This document shows, in pieces, positions 9,393 through 18,002 of a stretch of 64,000 nucleotides of DNA. Numbering within the stretch: the first letter of the stretch is position 1; every line of letters starts with the position of its first letter. The notes below the pieces were generated by a model, which was not told where the DNA came from, made no database searches, and worked only from the letters and a program-made list of their open reading frames with translations. The stretch comes from Clostridia bacterium. Its GTDB lineage: Bacteria > Bacillota > Clostridia > Christensenellales > UBA3700. The stretch is taken from positions 36,377 to 100,376 of the forward strand of contig JAIDRT010000055.1 in assembly GCA_029061605.1 (NCBI GenBank), given 5' to 3'. The translations under genes and the position numbers were made by a program.

Positions 9393-9833
9393 ATGAAATT
9401 ATCTTCCAAGGCAAGATATGGACTTAAGGCAATGTGCTATATGGCGGACCACCACGGAGAGGGCGTGATCAGCCTGTCCACAATGTCGTCAAGCATAGGC
9501 GTAAGTGAGAAGTATCTTGAACAACTTATATCCACGCTTCGCAAAGCGGGACTTATATCTGCCAATCGCGGGGCAAACGGCGGATACTTTTTGTCCAAAG
9601 ACCCTGACGATATATCTGTGGGAGAAATAATCAGAGCGCTTGAAGACGGTCTTGTGATAATCGACTGTCTGTCGGGCGAGTGCGACAGCAAGTGCGGTTG
9701 TTCGACCCATCCTTGCGACGGCGACGGCAAGTGCAACTGCAAGACCTACAACGTTTGGAATAAACTTTATGAAGCGATAAACGACTGTTTGGACGCTATG
9801 TCCCTGTCAAGTCTTATCAAGAAAGAGGTGTAA
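9393..9833 (+). CDS. Rrf2-family regulator of iron-sulfur assembly, unusually Cys-rich
   Basis: 146-residue winged-helix regulator: MKLSSKARYGLKAM start, helix-turn-helix around residues 25-60, and the wing GGY...DISVGEIIRALE typical of IscR/CymR. IscR usually has three cysteines that hold a 2Fe-2S cluster. This protein has seven within about 25 residues (near 90-116) plus one more in DCLDAM. It heads the operon with iscS (1-nt gap) and iscU and probably represses it in response to cluster supply. The start has a GAGG site. iscR is a reasonable name but the altered cluster region leaves it open. Confidence 0.9.
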   Translation: MKLSSKARYGLKAMCYMADHHGEGVISLSTMSSSIGVSEKYLEQLISTLRKAGLISANRGANGGYFLSKDPDDISVGEIIRALEDGLVIIDCLSGECDSKCGCSTHPCDGDGKCNCKTYNVWNKLYEAINDCLDAMSLSSLIKKEV

Positions 9834-9834
9834 T

Positions 9835-11010
9835 ATGTCACAAGATAGGTGTATTTATTTGGATAATTCCGCTACAACTTATACCGATCCAAGAGTGCTT
9901 GAAGAAATGTTGCCATACTTCGGCGAGATATACGGCAACGCATCTTCGCAGCATTTTATGGGCAGACAAGCGCTCAAAGCCGTCGACGAGGCGAGAACAA
10001 AGATAGCAAAGGCAATAGGCGCAAAGCCAAGCGAGATATACTTCACGTCGGGCGGAACGGAGAGCGACAATTGGGCAGTCAAGGGCATTGCTCAGTCCAA
10101 AGCCGACAAGGGTAAACACATAATTACGTCTTGTATAGAGCATCCCGCATTGATGAAAACTTGCGAGAGCCTTCAAAAGCAGGGATATGAGATTACTTAT
10201 TTGCCTGTCAACAACGAAGGTATCATATCGCTTGACGACTTGCAGAACGCCATAAGAGAAGACACGATACTTATATCCATAATGACTGCCAACAACGAGA
10301 TGGGCGCAATTCAGCCGTTCAGAGAGATTGGCGCCATTGCAAAGAGCAGAGGTTTAGTATTCCATACTGACGCTGTTCAAGCGGTGGGCAACGTGCCAAT
10401 AGACGTCGTCAAAGACAATATCGACCTTTTGTCAATGAGCGGTCACAAGTTCTACGGACCCAAAGGCGTGGGCGTGCTTTATAAGCGCAACGGTTTGAAG
10501 ATAGGCAGATTTATGGACGGAGGCGAGCAGGAGCGTAATCTTCGCGCGTCGACTATCAACACCCCCGCGATTGTGGGTATGGGCAAAGCGATAGAGATTG
10601 CAGTTGAGGATATGCAAAAAAACAATGCGCATATCAGCAAGATAAGAGACTATTTTGTCAAAGAAGTTATCGCAAATATCGACGAGATTTATTACAACGG
10701 ACCAAAAGACAATGCCAAGAGATTGCCATCCAACGCCAATTTTTCCTTCAAGTATATTGAGGGAGAGTCAATACTTATGCACTTGGATATGGCTGGCATT
10801 GCGGTATCTAGCGGATCGGCGTGTTCGTCAGGGTCGCTTGAGCCGTCATACGTACTGCTGTCCATTGGCGTACCTATAGAAGTTGCGCACGGCTCAATAA
10901 GATTTTCTTTTGGCAAAAACAACACGATTGAAGAAGCAAAATATACGATAGAAAAATTAGTTCAGACGGTCAAGACGTTGAGAATGATGTCGCCGCTCTA
11001 CAACAAATAA
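9835..11010 (+). CDS. iscS: Cysteine desulfurase (IscS/NifS type)
   Basis: PLP enzyme that removes sulfur from cysteine and passes it to the scaffold protein IscU. 391 residues. Visible are the N-terminal YLDNSATT, FTSGGTESDNWA, the TDAVQAVG segment, PLP lysine in SGHKFYGPKGVG, and the catalytic-cysteine loop SSGSACSSGS near residue 325. The ATG overlaps the region just after the Rrf2 stop and uses its GAGGTG as ribosome site, so it is translated with the regulator gene. The next gene is iscU, 13 nt downstream. Confidence 0.96.
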   Translation: MSQDRCIYLDNSATTYTDPRVLEEMLPYFGEIYGNASSQHFMGRQALKAVDEARTKIAKAIGAKPSEIYFTSGGTESDNWAVKGIAQSKADKGKHIITSCIEHPALMKTCESLQKQGYEITYLPVNNEGIISLDDLQNAIREDTILISIMTANNEMGAIQPFREIGAIAKSRGLVFHTDAVQAVGNVPIDVVKDNIDLLSMSGHKFYGPKGVGVLYKRNGLKIGRFMDGGEQERNLRASTINTPAIVGMGKAIEIAVEDMQKNNAHISKIRDYFVKEVIANIDEIYYNGPKDNAKRLPSNANFSFKYIEGESILMHLDMAGIAVSSGSACSSGSLEPSYVLLSIGVPIEVAHGSIRFSFGKNNTIEEAKYTIEKLVQTVKTLRMMSPLYNK

Positions 11011-11023
11011 AGGAGTAAGTATT

Positions 11024-11398
11024 ATGATGTATAATGACAAAGTAAAAGAGGCTTTTGCCAATCCCAAGAACGTGGGATTTATTGAAGACGCAGACGGAGT
11101 GGGCAAAGTAGGCAACGCCGCTTGCGGAGATATAATGGAGATCAGTCTCAAGATAAAGGACGACAGAATCGTTGATGCCAAGTTCAGGACGTTTGGCTGC
11201 GCCGCTGCTATTGCGACAAGTTCGACGGCTACGGAGATGGTCAAAGGTATGACTATAGACGAGGCTTTGCAACTCACCAATGCAAGAGTTGTGGAAGAAC
11301 TCGAGGGGCTTCCACCGCAAAAGATACACTGTAGCGTACTTGCTGAAGAGGCAATCAAAGAGGCTATCGAGGATTACAAGAAGAAAAAGAGCAACTAA
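11024..11398 (+). CDS. iscU: Iron-sulfur scaffold protein IscU/NifU N-domain
   Basis: 124-residue scaffold on which Fe-S clusters are built. The three conserved cysteines are in NAACGD, FGCAAA and HCSVLA. The protein is close to the normal IscU length with a short lysine-rich tail. Two ATG codons are adjacent (11024 and 11027); a GGAG site lies about 9 nt upstream. It ends the Rrf2-iscS-iscU operon, which lacks the hscBA/fdx chaperone genes of proteobacterial operons, as in other Clostridia. Confidence 0.95.
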   Translation: MMYNDKVKEAFANPKNVGFIEDADGVGKVGNAACGDIMEISLKIKDDRIVDAKFRTFGCAAAIATSSTATEMVKGMTIDEALQLTNARVVEELEGLPPQKIHCSVLAEEAIKEAIEDYKKKKSN

Positions 11399-11491
11399 CG
11401 TTATTTGACCATTATTTGCCACCTTGACTTTGCAATATAATTTCTCTTTGCGTACACACTATGCAAGAGAATATACAAAGGAGGTGAGTAA

Positions 11492-11629
11492 ATGTTGAAA
11501 GCCGGATTGATGCTTGGTTTTGGCGCAGGCGTCTTGACTGCCGTAGTGGCTACGTCTAAGATGAAGTCGACCATAATGGAGCAGGGTAAAAAGGCAATCA
11601 AGGACAAGATAATAAAAGTTCTTGATTAA
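11492..11629 (+). CDS. 45-residue small protein of unknown function
   Basis: Starts MLKAGLMLGFGAGVLTAVV and ends KDKIIKVLD. A very strong AAAGGAGGTGA site lies just upstream, and an intrinsic terminator follows directly, so translation is likely. Residues 4-20 are a glycine-rich hydrophobic stretch and the rest is lysine-rich. The layout resembles small YtxH-like envelope proteins, but the match is too short to be sure. It lies 93 bp after iscU and may be co-transcribed with it. Confidence 0.75.
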   Translation: MLKAGLMLGFGAGVLTAVVATSKMKSTIMEQGKKAIKDKIIKVLD

Positions 11630-11640
11630 CAAAAAGTAAA

Positions 11641-11680
11641 AGCGGTTGTCACAATTTATATTAGTGACAGCCGCTTTTTT
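11641..11680 (+). terminator. Intrinsic terminator after the isc operon and small gene
   Basis: AGCGGTTGTCAC / GTGACAGCCGCT (12-bp stem with one mismatch) followed by TTTTTT. Confidence 0.9.
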
Positions 11681-11682
11681 AG

Positions 11683-11752
11683 AGACTACGCTCAAGGTAA
11701 CGATGCAATGTCATTTCGACTGTAGCGTAAGCGAAATGGAGAAATCTCAACT
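11683..11752. repeat. REP-like repeat copies next to the GDPD stop
   Basis: A partial inverted copy (gagactacgctcaaggtaac) is followed by a forward copy gtcatttcgactgtagcg...gtaagcgaaatggagaaatc at about 11709-11750. The forward copy ends 5 bp from the stop codon of the reverse-strand GDPD gene. Confidence 0.75.
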
Positions 11753-11754
11753 TA

Positions 11755-12522
11755 TTAATATTCTCTGTGACAAAAGTCGTTTTTATTGTTTGGCGGAGCA
11801 ATATATTCGCCATTTTTGTCGTTGGTCTCAAATATGATATTATCTACGTTTTTGACAGCCAAATCAAAGTTGGCTTGCGTGCGCACTGTCCAGCCTATCA
11901 TAATCATATTGGGATTTTCTTTGCAAATCTTCTGATAATATTTGCTTGGCAGATTTTTTAGCGAAGTTGCCAAGAAGTCAACGAAGCGGTGCTGTTTCAT
12001 ACTCCTGACCATAATTTTATGGAAGGTATACCAATCACAAAGTTGACCTAGTATTACTTCAGGATGATTTTTTGCCCACCAACGTACTACGTAAGGATCA
12101 AACGATTCTATGCAATAATTACCCTTATAATCTTTTAGCGTTTCCCAAATTTGCGAGCAAGTGACATCTACTAACTTTGTAGGTTTGATTTCTATCACAA
12201 GACCCACTTGTCCGTCCACAAGCGCAAGCGTTTGCTCAAATGTGGGGATAGAGTAATCCGTATTCATAAGTTTATATTCCTCAAGTTTTGAGGAGTTGAC
12301 TTGGGTCGCCTTACCTTTTATTCCGCAAGTGCGATTAAGTTTTGGGTCGTGGTGGACTATTAGTTGTCCGTCGTCAGTGCGCCACACGTCGAATTCTATG
12401 CCGTATCCGTGTTGGATTGCATTTTCAAACGCGCCTAAAGAATTTTCAGGCAACGTCTTGTTGTTGTGCAAGCCTCTGTGAGCCACAGGAACGGCGGTCA
12501 GCCATTGAGTATTTTTTTTCAT
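11755..12522 (-). CDS. Glycerophosphodiester phosphodiesterase
   Basis: Hydrolyses glycerophosphodiesters, releasing glycerol-3-phosphate. 255 residues with the GDPD signature: AHRGLHNN at about 14-21, PENSLGAFENA, EFDVWRTDDGQLIVHHD (metal-binding E/D and catalytic H), and LVIEIKPTK. No signal peptide, so it is probably cytoplasmic. It starts 8 bp after the LUD gene with an AGGAG site overlapping that gene's stop, so the two form an operon. Confidence 0.93.
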   Translation of the reverse strand: MKKNTQWLTAVPVAHRGLHNNKTLPENSLGAFENAIQHGYGIEFDVWRTDDGQLIVHHDPKLNRTCGIKGKATQVNSSKLEEYKLMNTDYSIPTFEQTLALVDGQVGLVIEIKPTKLVDVTCSQIWETLKDYKGNYCIESFDPYVVRWWAKNHPEVILGQLCDWYTFHKIMVRSMKQHRFVDFLATSLKNLPSKYYQKICKENPNMIMIGWTVRTQANFDLAVKNVDNIIFETNDKNGEYIAPPNNKNDFCHREY

Positions 12523-12530
12523 ATTTGCTC

Positions 12531-13139
12531 CTAATACCCCAAGGTTTCGTCGATTATTACGACGTATACGTTTTCTTGGTATCTCGTGGGGTGGTGGGAT
12601 ATCAAAGTTGCGTTACATATGCAATCTTCGCTGTCGCATAGGCAGCATTGTCCGCTTGTTGCGCACGGCGTGTTCTTGTTGAGCCTTTTTGCGTTGGGAG
12701 GAGCGGCGATATTGCGCGCTCTGTCTATTGCGCTTGCAAGGTCGGGAGATATTTTGTTGATTCCTAGGACATAAAGTATATTTTTCACGCCAAAAGCCAA
12801 CGCGGAAATTCTGTTTGCCGAGCCGTCAATGTTGACTATGTCGCCGTCTTCGCTCAAAGCGTTGGCAGACGATATATACCAGTCCGCCGAGCCTGCAAGC
12901 TGATATACCTGGTCTCTCAGTTCAGGGGATACTAGACTGTGCGAATACACGGTATTACCTCTTTCTGCGAGCATATTATCCAAGCCAAGTTCTTTGACGG
13001 TCATACTTCCGCCGATACCCACGGTTGCGCTTGGCGGTATGAGATTTGACACAAATTCCAAAGCCGATTTACGGTCGTTGAAGTAAAATGGTTTGAAGCC
13101 TCTTTTAGTAAGATTGTTTAGTATGTTTTGTATTTGCAT
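12531..13139 (-). CDS. LUD-domain protein (LutC/YkgG-like)
   Basis: 202-residue LUD (formerly DUF162) protein. Visible are the GIGGSMTVKELGL nucleotide-type loop near residues 41-53, SANALSEDGDIVNIDGSANR and the Cys-rich CCLCDSEDC near the C terminus. Family members take part in lactate utilisation with LutA/LutB, but those partners are absent here. Many single LUD proteins in Clostridia have no known substrate. First gene of the pair with GDPD. Confidence 0.88.
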   Translation of the reverse strand: MQIQNILNNLTKRGFKPFYFNDRKSALEFVSNLIPPSATVGIGGSMTVKELGLDNMLAERGNTVYSHSLVSPELRDQVYQLAGSADWYISSANALSEDGDIVNIDGSANRISALAFGVKNILYVLGINKISPDLASAIDRARNIAAPPNAKRLNKNTPCATSGQCCLCDSEDCICNATLISHHPTRYQENVYVVIIDETLGY

Positions 13140-13237
13140 ATTTTCTCCGCTTATTTACTTTTTGTAGTCATCTTAGACATACGCATTGTGATTATATTGC
13201 GATTGTCAGCGCTCCTAACATTATTATACTAAATATA

Positions 13238-13267
13238 TTTGCTAAAATCTAGATTTTTTTATATAAT
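13238..13267 (+). promoter_or_regulatory. Probable promoter of lepA
   Basis: TATAAT at 13262-13267 preceded at 18 nt by a weak TTTGCT; 34 nt before the lepA start. Confidence 0.45.
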
Positions 13268-13301
13268 AAAAAAGAAAAATTAAAAGACGGTAGAGGAAGT
13301 T

Positions 13302-15098
13302 ATGCCAAAGGACCAATCCAATATAAGGAATTTTTGTATAGTAGCCCACATAGATCACGGCAAGAGTACGCTAGCGGACTGTATAATGGACGTTACGCAG
13401 ACCGTGGCAAAGAGAGATGCCAAAGAACAACTTCTCGACAGTATGGATATTGAGAGGGAGAGAGGTATCACTATCAAACTTACGCCTGTGACTATGAAGT
13501 ACAACTATGACGGTAAGGAGTATACTTTTAATCTTATAGATACGCCGGGACACGTTGACTTTACCTATGAAGTATCGCGTTCGCTCAAAGCGTGCGAGGG
13601 CGCAATTTTGATCGTTGACGCGTCGCAGGGCATAGAGGCGCAGACGTTGACCAACGTGTATCTTGCTCTTGACAACGATTTGGAGATAATTCCTGTAATA
13701 AACAAAATAGACTTACCTTCCGCAAGACCCGACGAGGTCAAAGCGGAGATAGAGGACGTAATTGGTCTTGACGCTCAAAATGCGTCGCTTATATCGGCAA
13801 AAGAGTGCATAGGCATTGACGAAGTGCTCAAGCAGGTAATAGAACTTTTGCCGCCTCCGAGCGGAGATTACGACGCGCCGTTCAAAGCGTTGATATTTGA
13901 TTCTTATTACGACTCTTACAAGGGAGCGATATCCTTTATCAGAGTTTTTGACGGAGAGGTTAAGGCGGGTGACAGAATTAAGATGTGCGTCACAGGCAAG
14001 GAGTTTGAAGTCACCGAAGTGGGCGTATTCGTGCCTAAAATGCAATCTAGAGACACTCTATCGGCAGGAGACGTAGGCTATCTGTGCGCAAGCATCAAGA
14101 ACGTCAGCGACACTAAAGTTGGCGACACAATACTTATGGCAGGAGATAAGACATCTAAGCCGCTTGACGGATACAAAGAGGCTTCGCCTATGGTATTTTC
14201 CGGTATATATCCTGCGGACGGCTCAAAGTACAACGACCTCAAGGACGCATTGGAAAAACTCAAACTCAACGATGCGTCGCTTATGTATGAGCCTGAAGTA
14301 TCGACTGCGCTCGGCTTTGGATTTAGATGCGGATTTTTGGGACTGTTGCATATGGAAATCATACAGGAGAGGTTGGAAAGAGAATTCGACCTTGACTTGG
14401 TGACGACCGCGCCCAGCGTATCGTATAAAGTCATCAAGACCAACGGCGAGGAAATAATAGTATCTAATCCGTCCAACTTGCCGCCGGCAGGCGATATTGA
14501 CCATATGGAAGAGCCTGTCGTCAATGCCTTTATCTACACTCCGCCTGAGTACGTCGGATCTATTATGGAACTTTGTCAGGACAAGAGAGGCGAGTTTATC
14601 AACCTTACGTACCTTGATACTACGAGAGTACGCATAGACTACGTTATGCCGCTCAACGAAATTATCTACGACTTCTTTGATACGCTAAAATCGCGTACCA
14701 GAGGCTACGCTAGTCTTGACTATGAGATTGCCGATTACAAGCGAAGCGATCTTGTCAAATTGGATATGTTGCTCAATGGCGAAGTATGCGACGCATTAAG
14801 CCTAATCGTGCACAAAGACAAAGCGTACGCAAGGGGCAGAGGTATTGCAGAGAAGTTAAAAGAAGTCATTCCCAGACAGTTGTTTGAGATACCAATTCAA
14901 GCGGCTATCGGCGGCAAGGTCATTGCAAGAGAGACCGTCAAGGCAATGCGCAAAGACGTACTTGCCAAGTGCTACGGCGGAGATATCACGCGTAAGAAAA
15001 AACTTCTTGAAAAACAAAAAGAAGGCAAGAAGCGTATGCGTCAGGTTGGCTCTGTTGAGGTGCCTAGCGAAGCATTTATGTCTATCCTTAAGATTTGA
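13302..15098 (+). CDS. lepA: Elongation factor 4 (LepA)
   Basis: Ribosome-associated GTPase that acts on stalled or misassembled translation complexes. 598 residues, full length. G1 is [10 protein letters not shown] (15-24), G2 lies in [11 protein letters not shown]3 is DTPGHVDF, and G4 is NKIDLP. The LepA-specific C-terminal domain ends [17 protein letters not shown]. The start has a GAGG site. The stop codon is followed at once by a 159-bp hairpin element, and hemW comes next, as in most Firmicutes. Confidence 0.98.
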   Translation: MPKDQSNIRNFCIVAHIDHGKSTLADCIMDVTQTVAKRDAKEQLLDSMDIERERGITIKLTPVTMKYNYDGKEYTFNLIDTPGHVDFTYEVSRSLKACEGAILIVDASQGIEAQTLTNVYLALDNDLEIIPVINKIDLPSARPDEVKAEIEDVIGLDAQNASLISAKECIGIDEVLKQVIELLPPPSGDYDAPFKALIFDSYYDSYKGAISFIRVFDGEVKAGDRIKMCVTGKEFEVTEVGVFVPKMQSRDTLSAGDVGYLCASIKNVSDTKVGDTILMAGDKTSKPLDGYKEASPMVFSGIYPADGSKYNDLKDALEKLKLNDASLMYEPEVSTALGFGFRCGFLGLLHMEIIQERLEREFDLDLVTTAPSVSYKVIKTNGEEIIVSNPSNLPPAGDIDHMEEPVVNAFIYTPPEYVGSIMELCQDKRGEFINLTYLDTTRVRIDYVMPLNEIIYDFFDTLKSRTRGYASLDYEIADYKRSDLVKLDMLLNGEVCDALSLIVHKDKAYARGRGIAEKLKEVIPRQLFEIPIQAAIGGKVIARETVKAMRKDVLAKCYGGDITRKKKLLEKQKEGKKRMRQVGSVEVPSEAFMSILKI

Positions 15099-15257
15099 GT
15101 TTGGCGAGAAGGGAGGCGTCGTAATTTTTCACGGCAATAAAGTCTCCAATACTTCTTGAAACTCACTTGACGTACGGCAAGTACGCCTGCGCTCGTTTTC
15201 ATAGTCTTGAAAATTTTTTGCTCGTGAAAATCTTACGCCGCTCCCTTCTCGCCAAAC
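15099..15257 (+). repeat. Stop-codon hairpin element, copy 1
   Basis: 159-bp imperfect palindrome starting on the base after the lepA stop. Its ends are perfect 17-bp inverted repeats, GTTTGGCGAGAAGGGAG (15099-15115) and CTCCCTTCTCGCCAAAC (15241-15257). Inner arms TTTTCACG/CGTGAAAA continue the stem, and the centre holds gacgtac and gtacgcc. Copies 2 and 3 are at 19543 and 41430. Confidence 0.85.
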
Positions 15258-15283
15258 TTGTGGCTCAAAGTTACGTCTAGAAT

Positions 15284-15327
15284 GTGTCACTCTGAGCGGA
15301 ACGAAGTGAAGTCGAAGAGTCTAATTC
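15284..15327 (+). repeat. REP-like repeat copy (GTCACTCTGAGCG variant)
   Basis: gtcactctgagcggaacgaa followed by gtgaagtcgaagagtctaa, the same variant as at 2750 and 52645. Confidence 0.7.
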
Positions 15328-15346
15328 AATATAAACTAATAACATT

Positions 15347-16480
15347 ATGACACAGACCAAGCCTAGTTTAGGAATTTATATCCACATACCGTTTTGCAAG
15401 TCGCGTTGCATATATTGCGACTTTGTCTCGTCTGTCGACGATTGCACGCAGCGAAATAAATACGTTGAATATCTTTGCAGACAGATAAGGTTGGCAAGTG
15501 GCGAATATTCCAATAAATATACAGTTGACACTCTTTATTTTGGAGGCGGTACGCCGACTTTGCTTGATGGCGAGCAATTGAGGGCTATAGGCAAAGAAAT
15601 TTATAACGGTTTTAATTGCAATCTCAAAGAGTTTTCCGTAGAAGCAAATCCCTGCACAGTCGATAGAGAAAAGTTGATGGCGCTCAAGGATATGGGCGTC
15701 ACTAGATTGAGTATAGGCGTGCAGAGTTTCAATGACGAATTGCTAAAAATGCTTGGCAGACGGCACGACGCAAAGCGCGCAGAAGAGGCTATCAGACTTG
15801 CCATAGAATTTGGCTTTGACGTCAGTGTAGATGCAATGATAGGATTGCCTAATCAAACTCAAGAGGATATAAAGAACTTTATCAACAGGGCTAATTTGTT
15901 GGGAGTAGAGCATATTTCAGTGTATATGCTAAGCATAGAGGACGGAACTCAACTCAAATCACTCATTCAACAAGGCAGACTTATAGCAAAGAGTGACGAC
16001 GAACTTGCAGATTTATATGAGTACGCTTGTCAGCGCCTTAAAGAGCAAAGTTTTCAGCGCTACGAAATTTCCAACTTCTGCAAAAATCAAAAGGTATCGC
16101 ATCATAATTTGCGTTATTGGCAATGCCTTGACTATCTTGGGCTTGGTATGGGCGCGCATTCTTTGACGAATGGCGAGAGGTGGAGCAACGCTGAAAATTT
16201 TAAAGATTATTTTTTAGGTATAGACAAAGGCAACTATCGTCATAATGCGCAGAAGTTGAGCAGAGAAGATATTGAGAACGAGTATATTATGCTTGCGCTA
16301 AGACTGCAAACTGGGATTGATTTGACGGATTATTCCAACAGATTTGGATGTGACTTTTTGAATAAGTATTCTAAATCAATAGAGAAAAATCATAACTATC
16401 TAAAAGTCACTAAGTCAAGCGTTGCAATAAAAGATCAATATCTTCAACTTATGAATTCTATAATAATTGATTTTATCTGA
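15347..16480 (+). CDS. hemW: Heme chaperone HemW (radical SAM, HemN-like)
   Basis: 377-residue radical SAM protein. The 4Fe-4S motif is C17-x3-C21-x2-C24 in HIPFCKSRCIYCDF. Further motifs are YFGGGTPTLL, SVEANPCT, GVTRLSIGVQSF and GLPNQTQ. The length and the lepA neighbour fit HemW, which inserts heme into cytochromes, rather than true coproporphyrinogen dehydrogenase. No ribosome site is visible before the ATG at 15347. It is not followed by hrcA-grpE-dnaK as in many Firmicutes. Confidence 0.92.
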   Translation: MTQTKPSLGIYIHIPFCKSRCIYCDFVSSVDDCTQRNKYVEYLCRQIRLASGEYSNKYTVDTLYFGGGTPTLLDGEQLRAIGKEIYNGFNCNLKEFSVEANPCTVDREKLMALKDMGVTRLSIGVQSFNDELLKMLGRRHDAKRAEEAIRLAIEFGFDVSVDAMIGLPNQTQEDIKNFINRANLLGVEHISVYMLSIEDGTQLKSLIQQGRLIAKSDDELADLYEYACQRLKEQSFQRYEISNFCKNQKVSHHNLRYWQCLDYLGLGMGAHSLTNGERWSNAENFKDYFLGIDKGNYRHNAQKLSREDIENEYIMLALRLQTGIDLTDYSNRFGCDFLNKYSKSIEKNHNYLKVTKSSVAIKDQYLQLMNSIIIDFI

Positions 16481-16525
16481 CGTTATGCTCAGCGGGATAA
16501 ACCTAATCAAAATTATCTCATAAAA

Positions 16526-17263
16526 TTAATCCTCATCTTCAATCGACTTAAGGGTATTCAAAAGTTCTTGGTCACGTTTTTCATTGAAATTGTCCAAGTT
16601 GCGTCCATAATCTGTTGATACGTTGCGATTGAGCGCTCTAGATATTCCTACAGCCATTTGAACTTCAAGTAGGGCGCTGTAATCGTCCATACTATCGGTT
16701 GCCCTGCCAAATGTAAGCACTACGCAGATTATGCCCAATATGCAATACAAAATATTGAGGGTAATTATAAACCAATGAGTTGAATCAAACATAGATCCTA
16801 TCATATAAATAAGTCCTATTATAGCAAATCCTCCAATTGCGGCAACTATATCCGATGCTATTTTTATCAAATCGCCGTCACTGAAGAAACACATAATTAT
16901 TGATATGATAAAAGGAAGAATTACTATAAATATTCCCACGCCAAGGGCAACAAATACCGTCCACAGTTTGCCAAAAAGTAGATATATCCACACAGTTACA
17001 CCCACGCTCCCTAGCGTTCCTATGATAGACCGCATAAGAAGGCTTAGGCAAGTTACAATGGCTATGCCTAAGTGCACAGTTATCATTGCGTAAATCATAG
17101 TATTTTCCATTTCACGATCAGTTATTTCCTCGTCAGTCCACATCAATTCTGACAATTCTTGCATAGAATATCCTGTAAAAGTTGGGCATAAGTAACAAAG
17201 AACAATAGGTGAAAACACAAGAATAATCATCAGCGCAGCCACAAACCAAAATAAAAATTTCAT
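16526..17263 (-). CDS. Multi-pass membrane protein of unknown function
   Basis: 245 residues from the ATG at 17263. An upstream in-frame GTG at 17278 overlaps the GAGG ribosome site and is unlikely to be used. Five or six hydrophobic segments cover about residues 3-25, 60-82, 84-105, 108-130, 140-160 and 165-190. An acidic cytoplasmic-type tail follows. No family recognised. It is divergent from an XRE regulator, with a consensus promoter and a palindrome between them, so that regulator probably controls it. Confidence 0.82.
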   Translation of the reverse strand: MKFLFWFVAALMIILVFSPIVLCYLCPTFTGYSMQELSELMWTDEEITDREMENTMIYAMITVHLGIAIVTCLSLLMRSIIGTLGSVGVTVWIYLLFGKLWTVFVALGVGIFIVILPFIISIIMCFFSDGDLIKIASDIVAAIGGFAIIGLIYMIGSMFDSTHWFIITLNILYCILGIICVVLTFGRATDSMDDYSALLEVQMAVGISRALNRNVSTDYGRNLDNFNEKRDQELLNTLKSIEDED

Positions 17264-17310
17264 ATAATTTTTCCTCACATTTATTAATATAATAGTTACA
17301 TTATGGTTTT

Positions 17311-17339
17311 ATTATATCAATACTTTACATTGCTGTCAA
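17311..17339 (-). promoter_or_regulatory. Consensus sigma-A promoter of the reverse-strand membrane gene
   Basis: Read on the reverse strand: TTGACA (17339-17334), 17-nt spacer, TATAAT (17316-17311). Perfect match to the consensus. Confidence 0.88.
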
Positions 17340-17345
17340 ACAAAA

Positions 17346-17359
17346 GTTGGTGCACCAAC
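17346..17359. promoter_or_regulatory. Palindromic candidate operator between XRE and membrane genes
   Basis: GTTGGTGCACCAAC is a perfect 14-bp palindrome, extended with gaps to AAGTTGGT...ACCAACAACTT. It lies 6 bp upstream of the reverse promoter's -35 box and 61 bp upstream of the XRE start. Confidence 0.6.
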
Positions 17360-17420
17360 AACTTATTTTTTAAAAAATTTATATAATTGTATTTGCTGAT
17401 TACCATTTGAAGGAAAAGAT

Positions 17421-17654
17421 ATGAGATTAGTAGATGCCGTGTATGAGAGAATAGTAGAATTAGCAAAATCGCGCGATATGACAATTAATGCTTTGGCAAA
17501 TACTTGTGGAGTGCCTCGCCCAACTATAGTTACAATGACTCGTAGCACTACAGTAAAACTTTCTACGATATATGGAATTTGCGATGGGCTGGGTATATCT
17601 TTACAGGAGTTTTTCAATTCACCTTTATTTGATTTCGCAAATATAATAGACTAA
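17421..17654 (+). CDS. XRE-family DNA-binding regulator
   Basis: 77-residue single-domain helix-turn-helix protein. The recognition region is NALANTCGVPRPTIVTMTR, and STIYGICDGLGISLQEFF is the typical end of an XRE domain. The start has an AAGGAA site. It is divergent from the membrane protein at 16526 and probably regulates it through the palindrome at 17346. No effector domain is present. Confidence 0.92.
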   Translation: MRLVDAVYERIVELAKSRDMTINALANTCGVPRPTIVTMTRSTTVKLSTIYGICDGLGISLQEFFNSPLFDFANIID

Positions 17655-17681
17655 TCTATTTTTATTTTAATAAAATATGTA

Positions 17682-17707
17682 TAAGTCTGCCCGAAGGCAA
17701 ACTTATC
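17682..17707. terminator. Bidirectional hairpin between XRE and small zinc-ribbon gene
   Basis: ATAAGTCTGCC CGAA GGCAAACTTAT, stem of 11 bp with one mismatch, in the gap between two convergent genes. Confidence 0.55.
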
Positions 17708-17712
17708 CCAAA

Positions 17713-17865
17713 TTACTTACACTTAGTAAAAGAAGTGTTGTTGCAGTTGGGGCAGGGCGGCATCTTATCGCCGGCGTCGAGTCTGAGGTCAAAGCCACAG
17801 TTTGTACAACTGTAACAACCCTTGCCCGGCTTTTCGCCAGTGTTCACTTTTGCTACTCTTGCCAT
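17713..17865 (-). CDS. 50-residue zinc-ribbon protein
   Basis: Reads MARVAKVNTGEKPGKG then a C-x2-C-x2-C cluster (CYSCTNC), a linker, CPNC and a final FTKCK. A GGAGGTG ribosome site lies 6 nt upstream. The pattern is a single zinc ribbon or rubredoxin-like knuckle as found in short Clostridia proteins of unknown role. It stands alone between a terminator hairpin and a leaderless gene promoter. Confidence 0.8.
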   Translation of the reverse strand: MARVAKVNTGEKPGKGCYSCTNCGFDLRLDAGDKMPPCPNCNNTSFTKCK

Positions 17866-18002
17866 ATTGCACCTCCAAGTTTTTATTGTTAATTGGAGTA
17901 TTCACATTCCGCCCGAAGTTATTCACTTGCTCAATGCAAACTCAAAAAATTTCTTAAATTAGGCGATTATGGGCTTGCATTGTAAAAAATTTGGCAAAGG
18001 GA

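Noticed and set aside
15099..15257. Hairpin element considered as a tRNA or T-box
   Set aside because: No cloverleaf, no GGTTCGA-type T loop and no T-box GGTGG sequence; the fold is one long hairpin.
17264..17278. GTG at 17278 as start of the reverse-strand membrane protein
   Set aside because: It overlaps the GAGG ribosome site that fits the ATG at 17263.
17677..17892. A 71-residue forward frame after the XRE gene
   Set aside because: It overlaps the reverse-strand zinc-ribbon gene, which has a strong ribosome site and conserved cysteines; the forward frame has neither.
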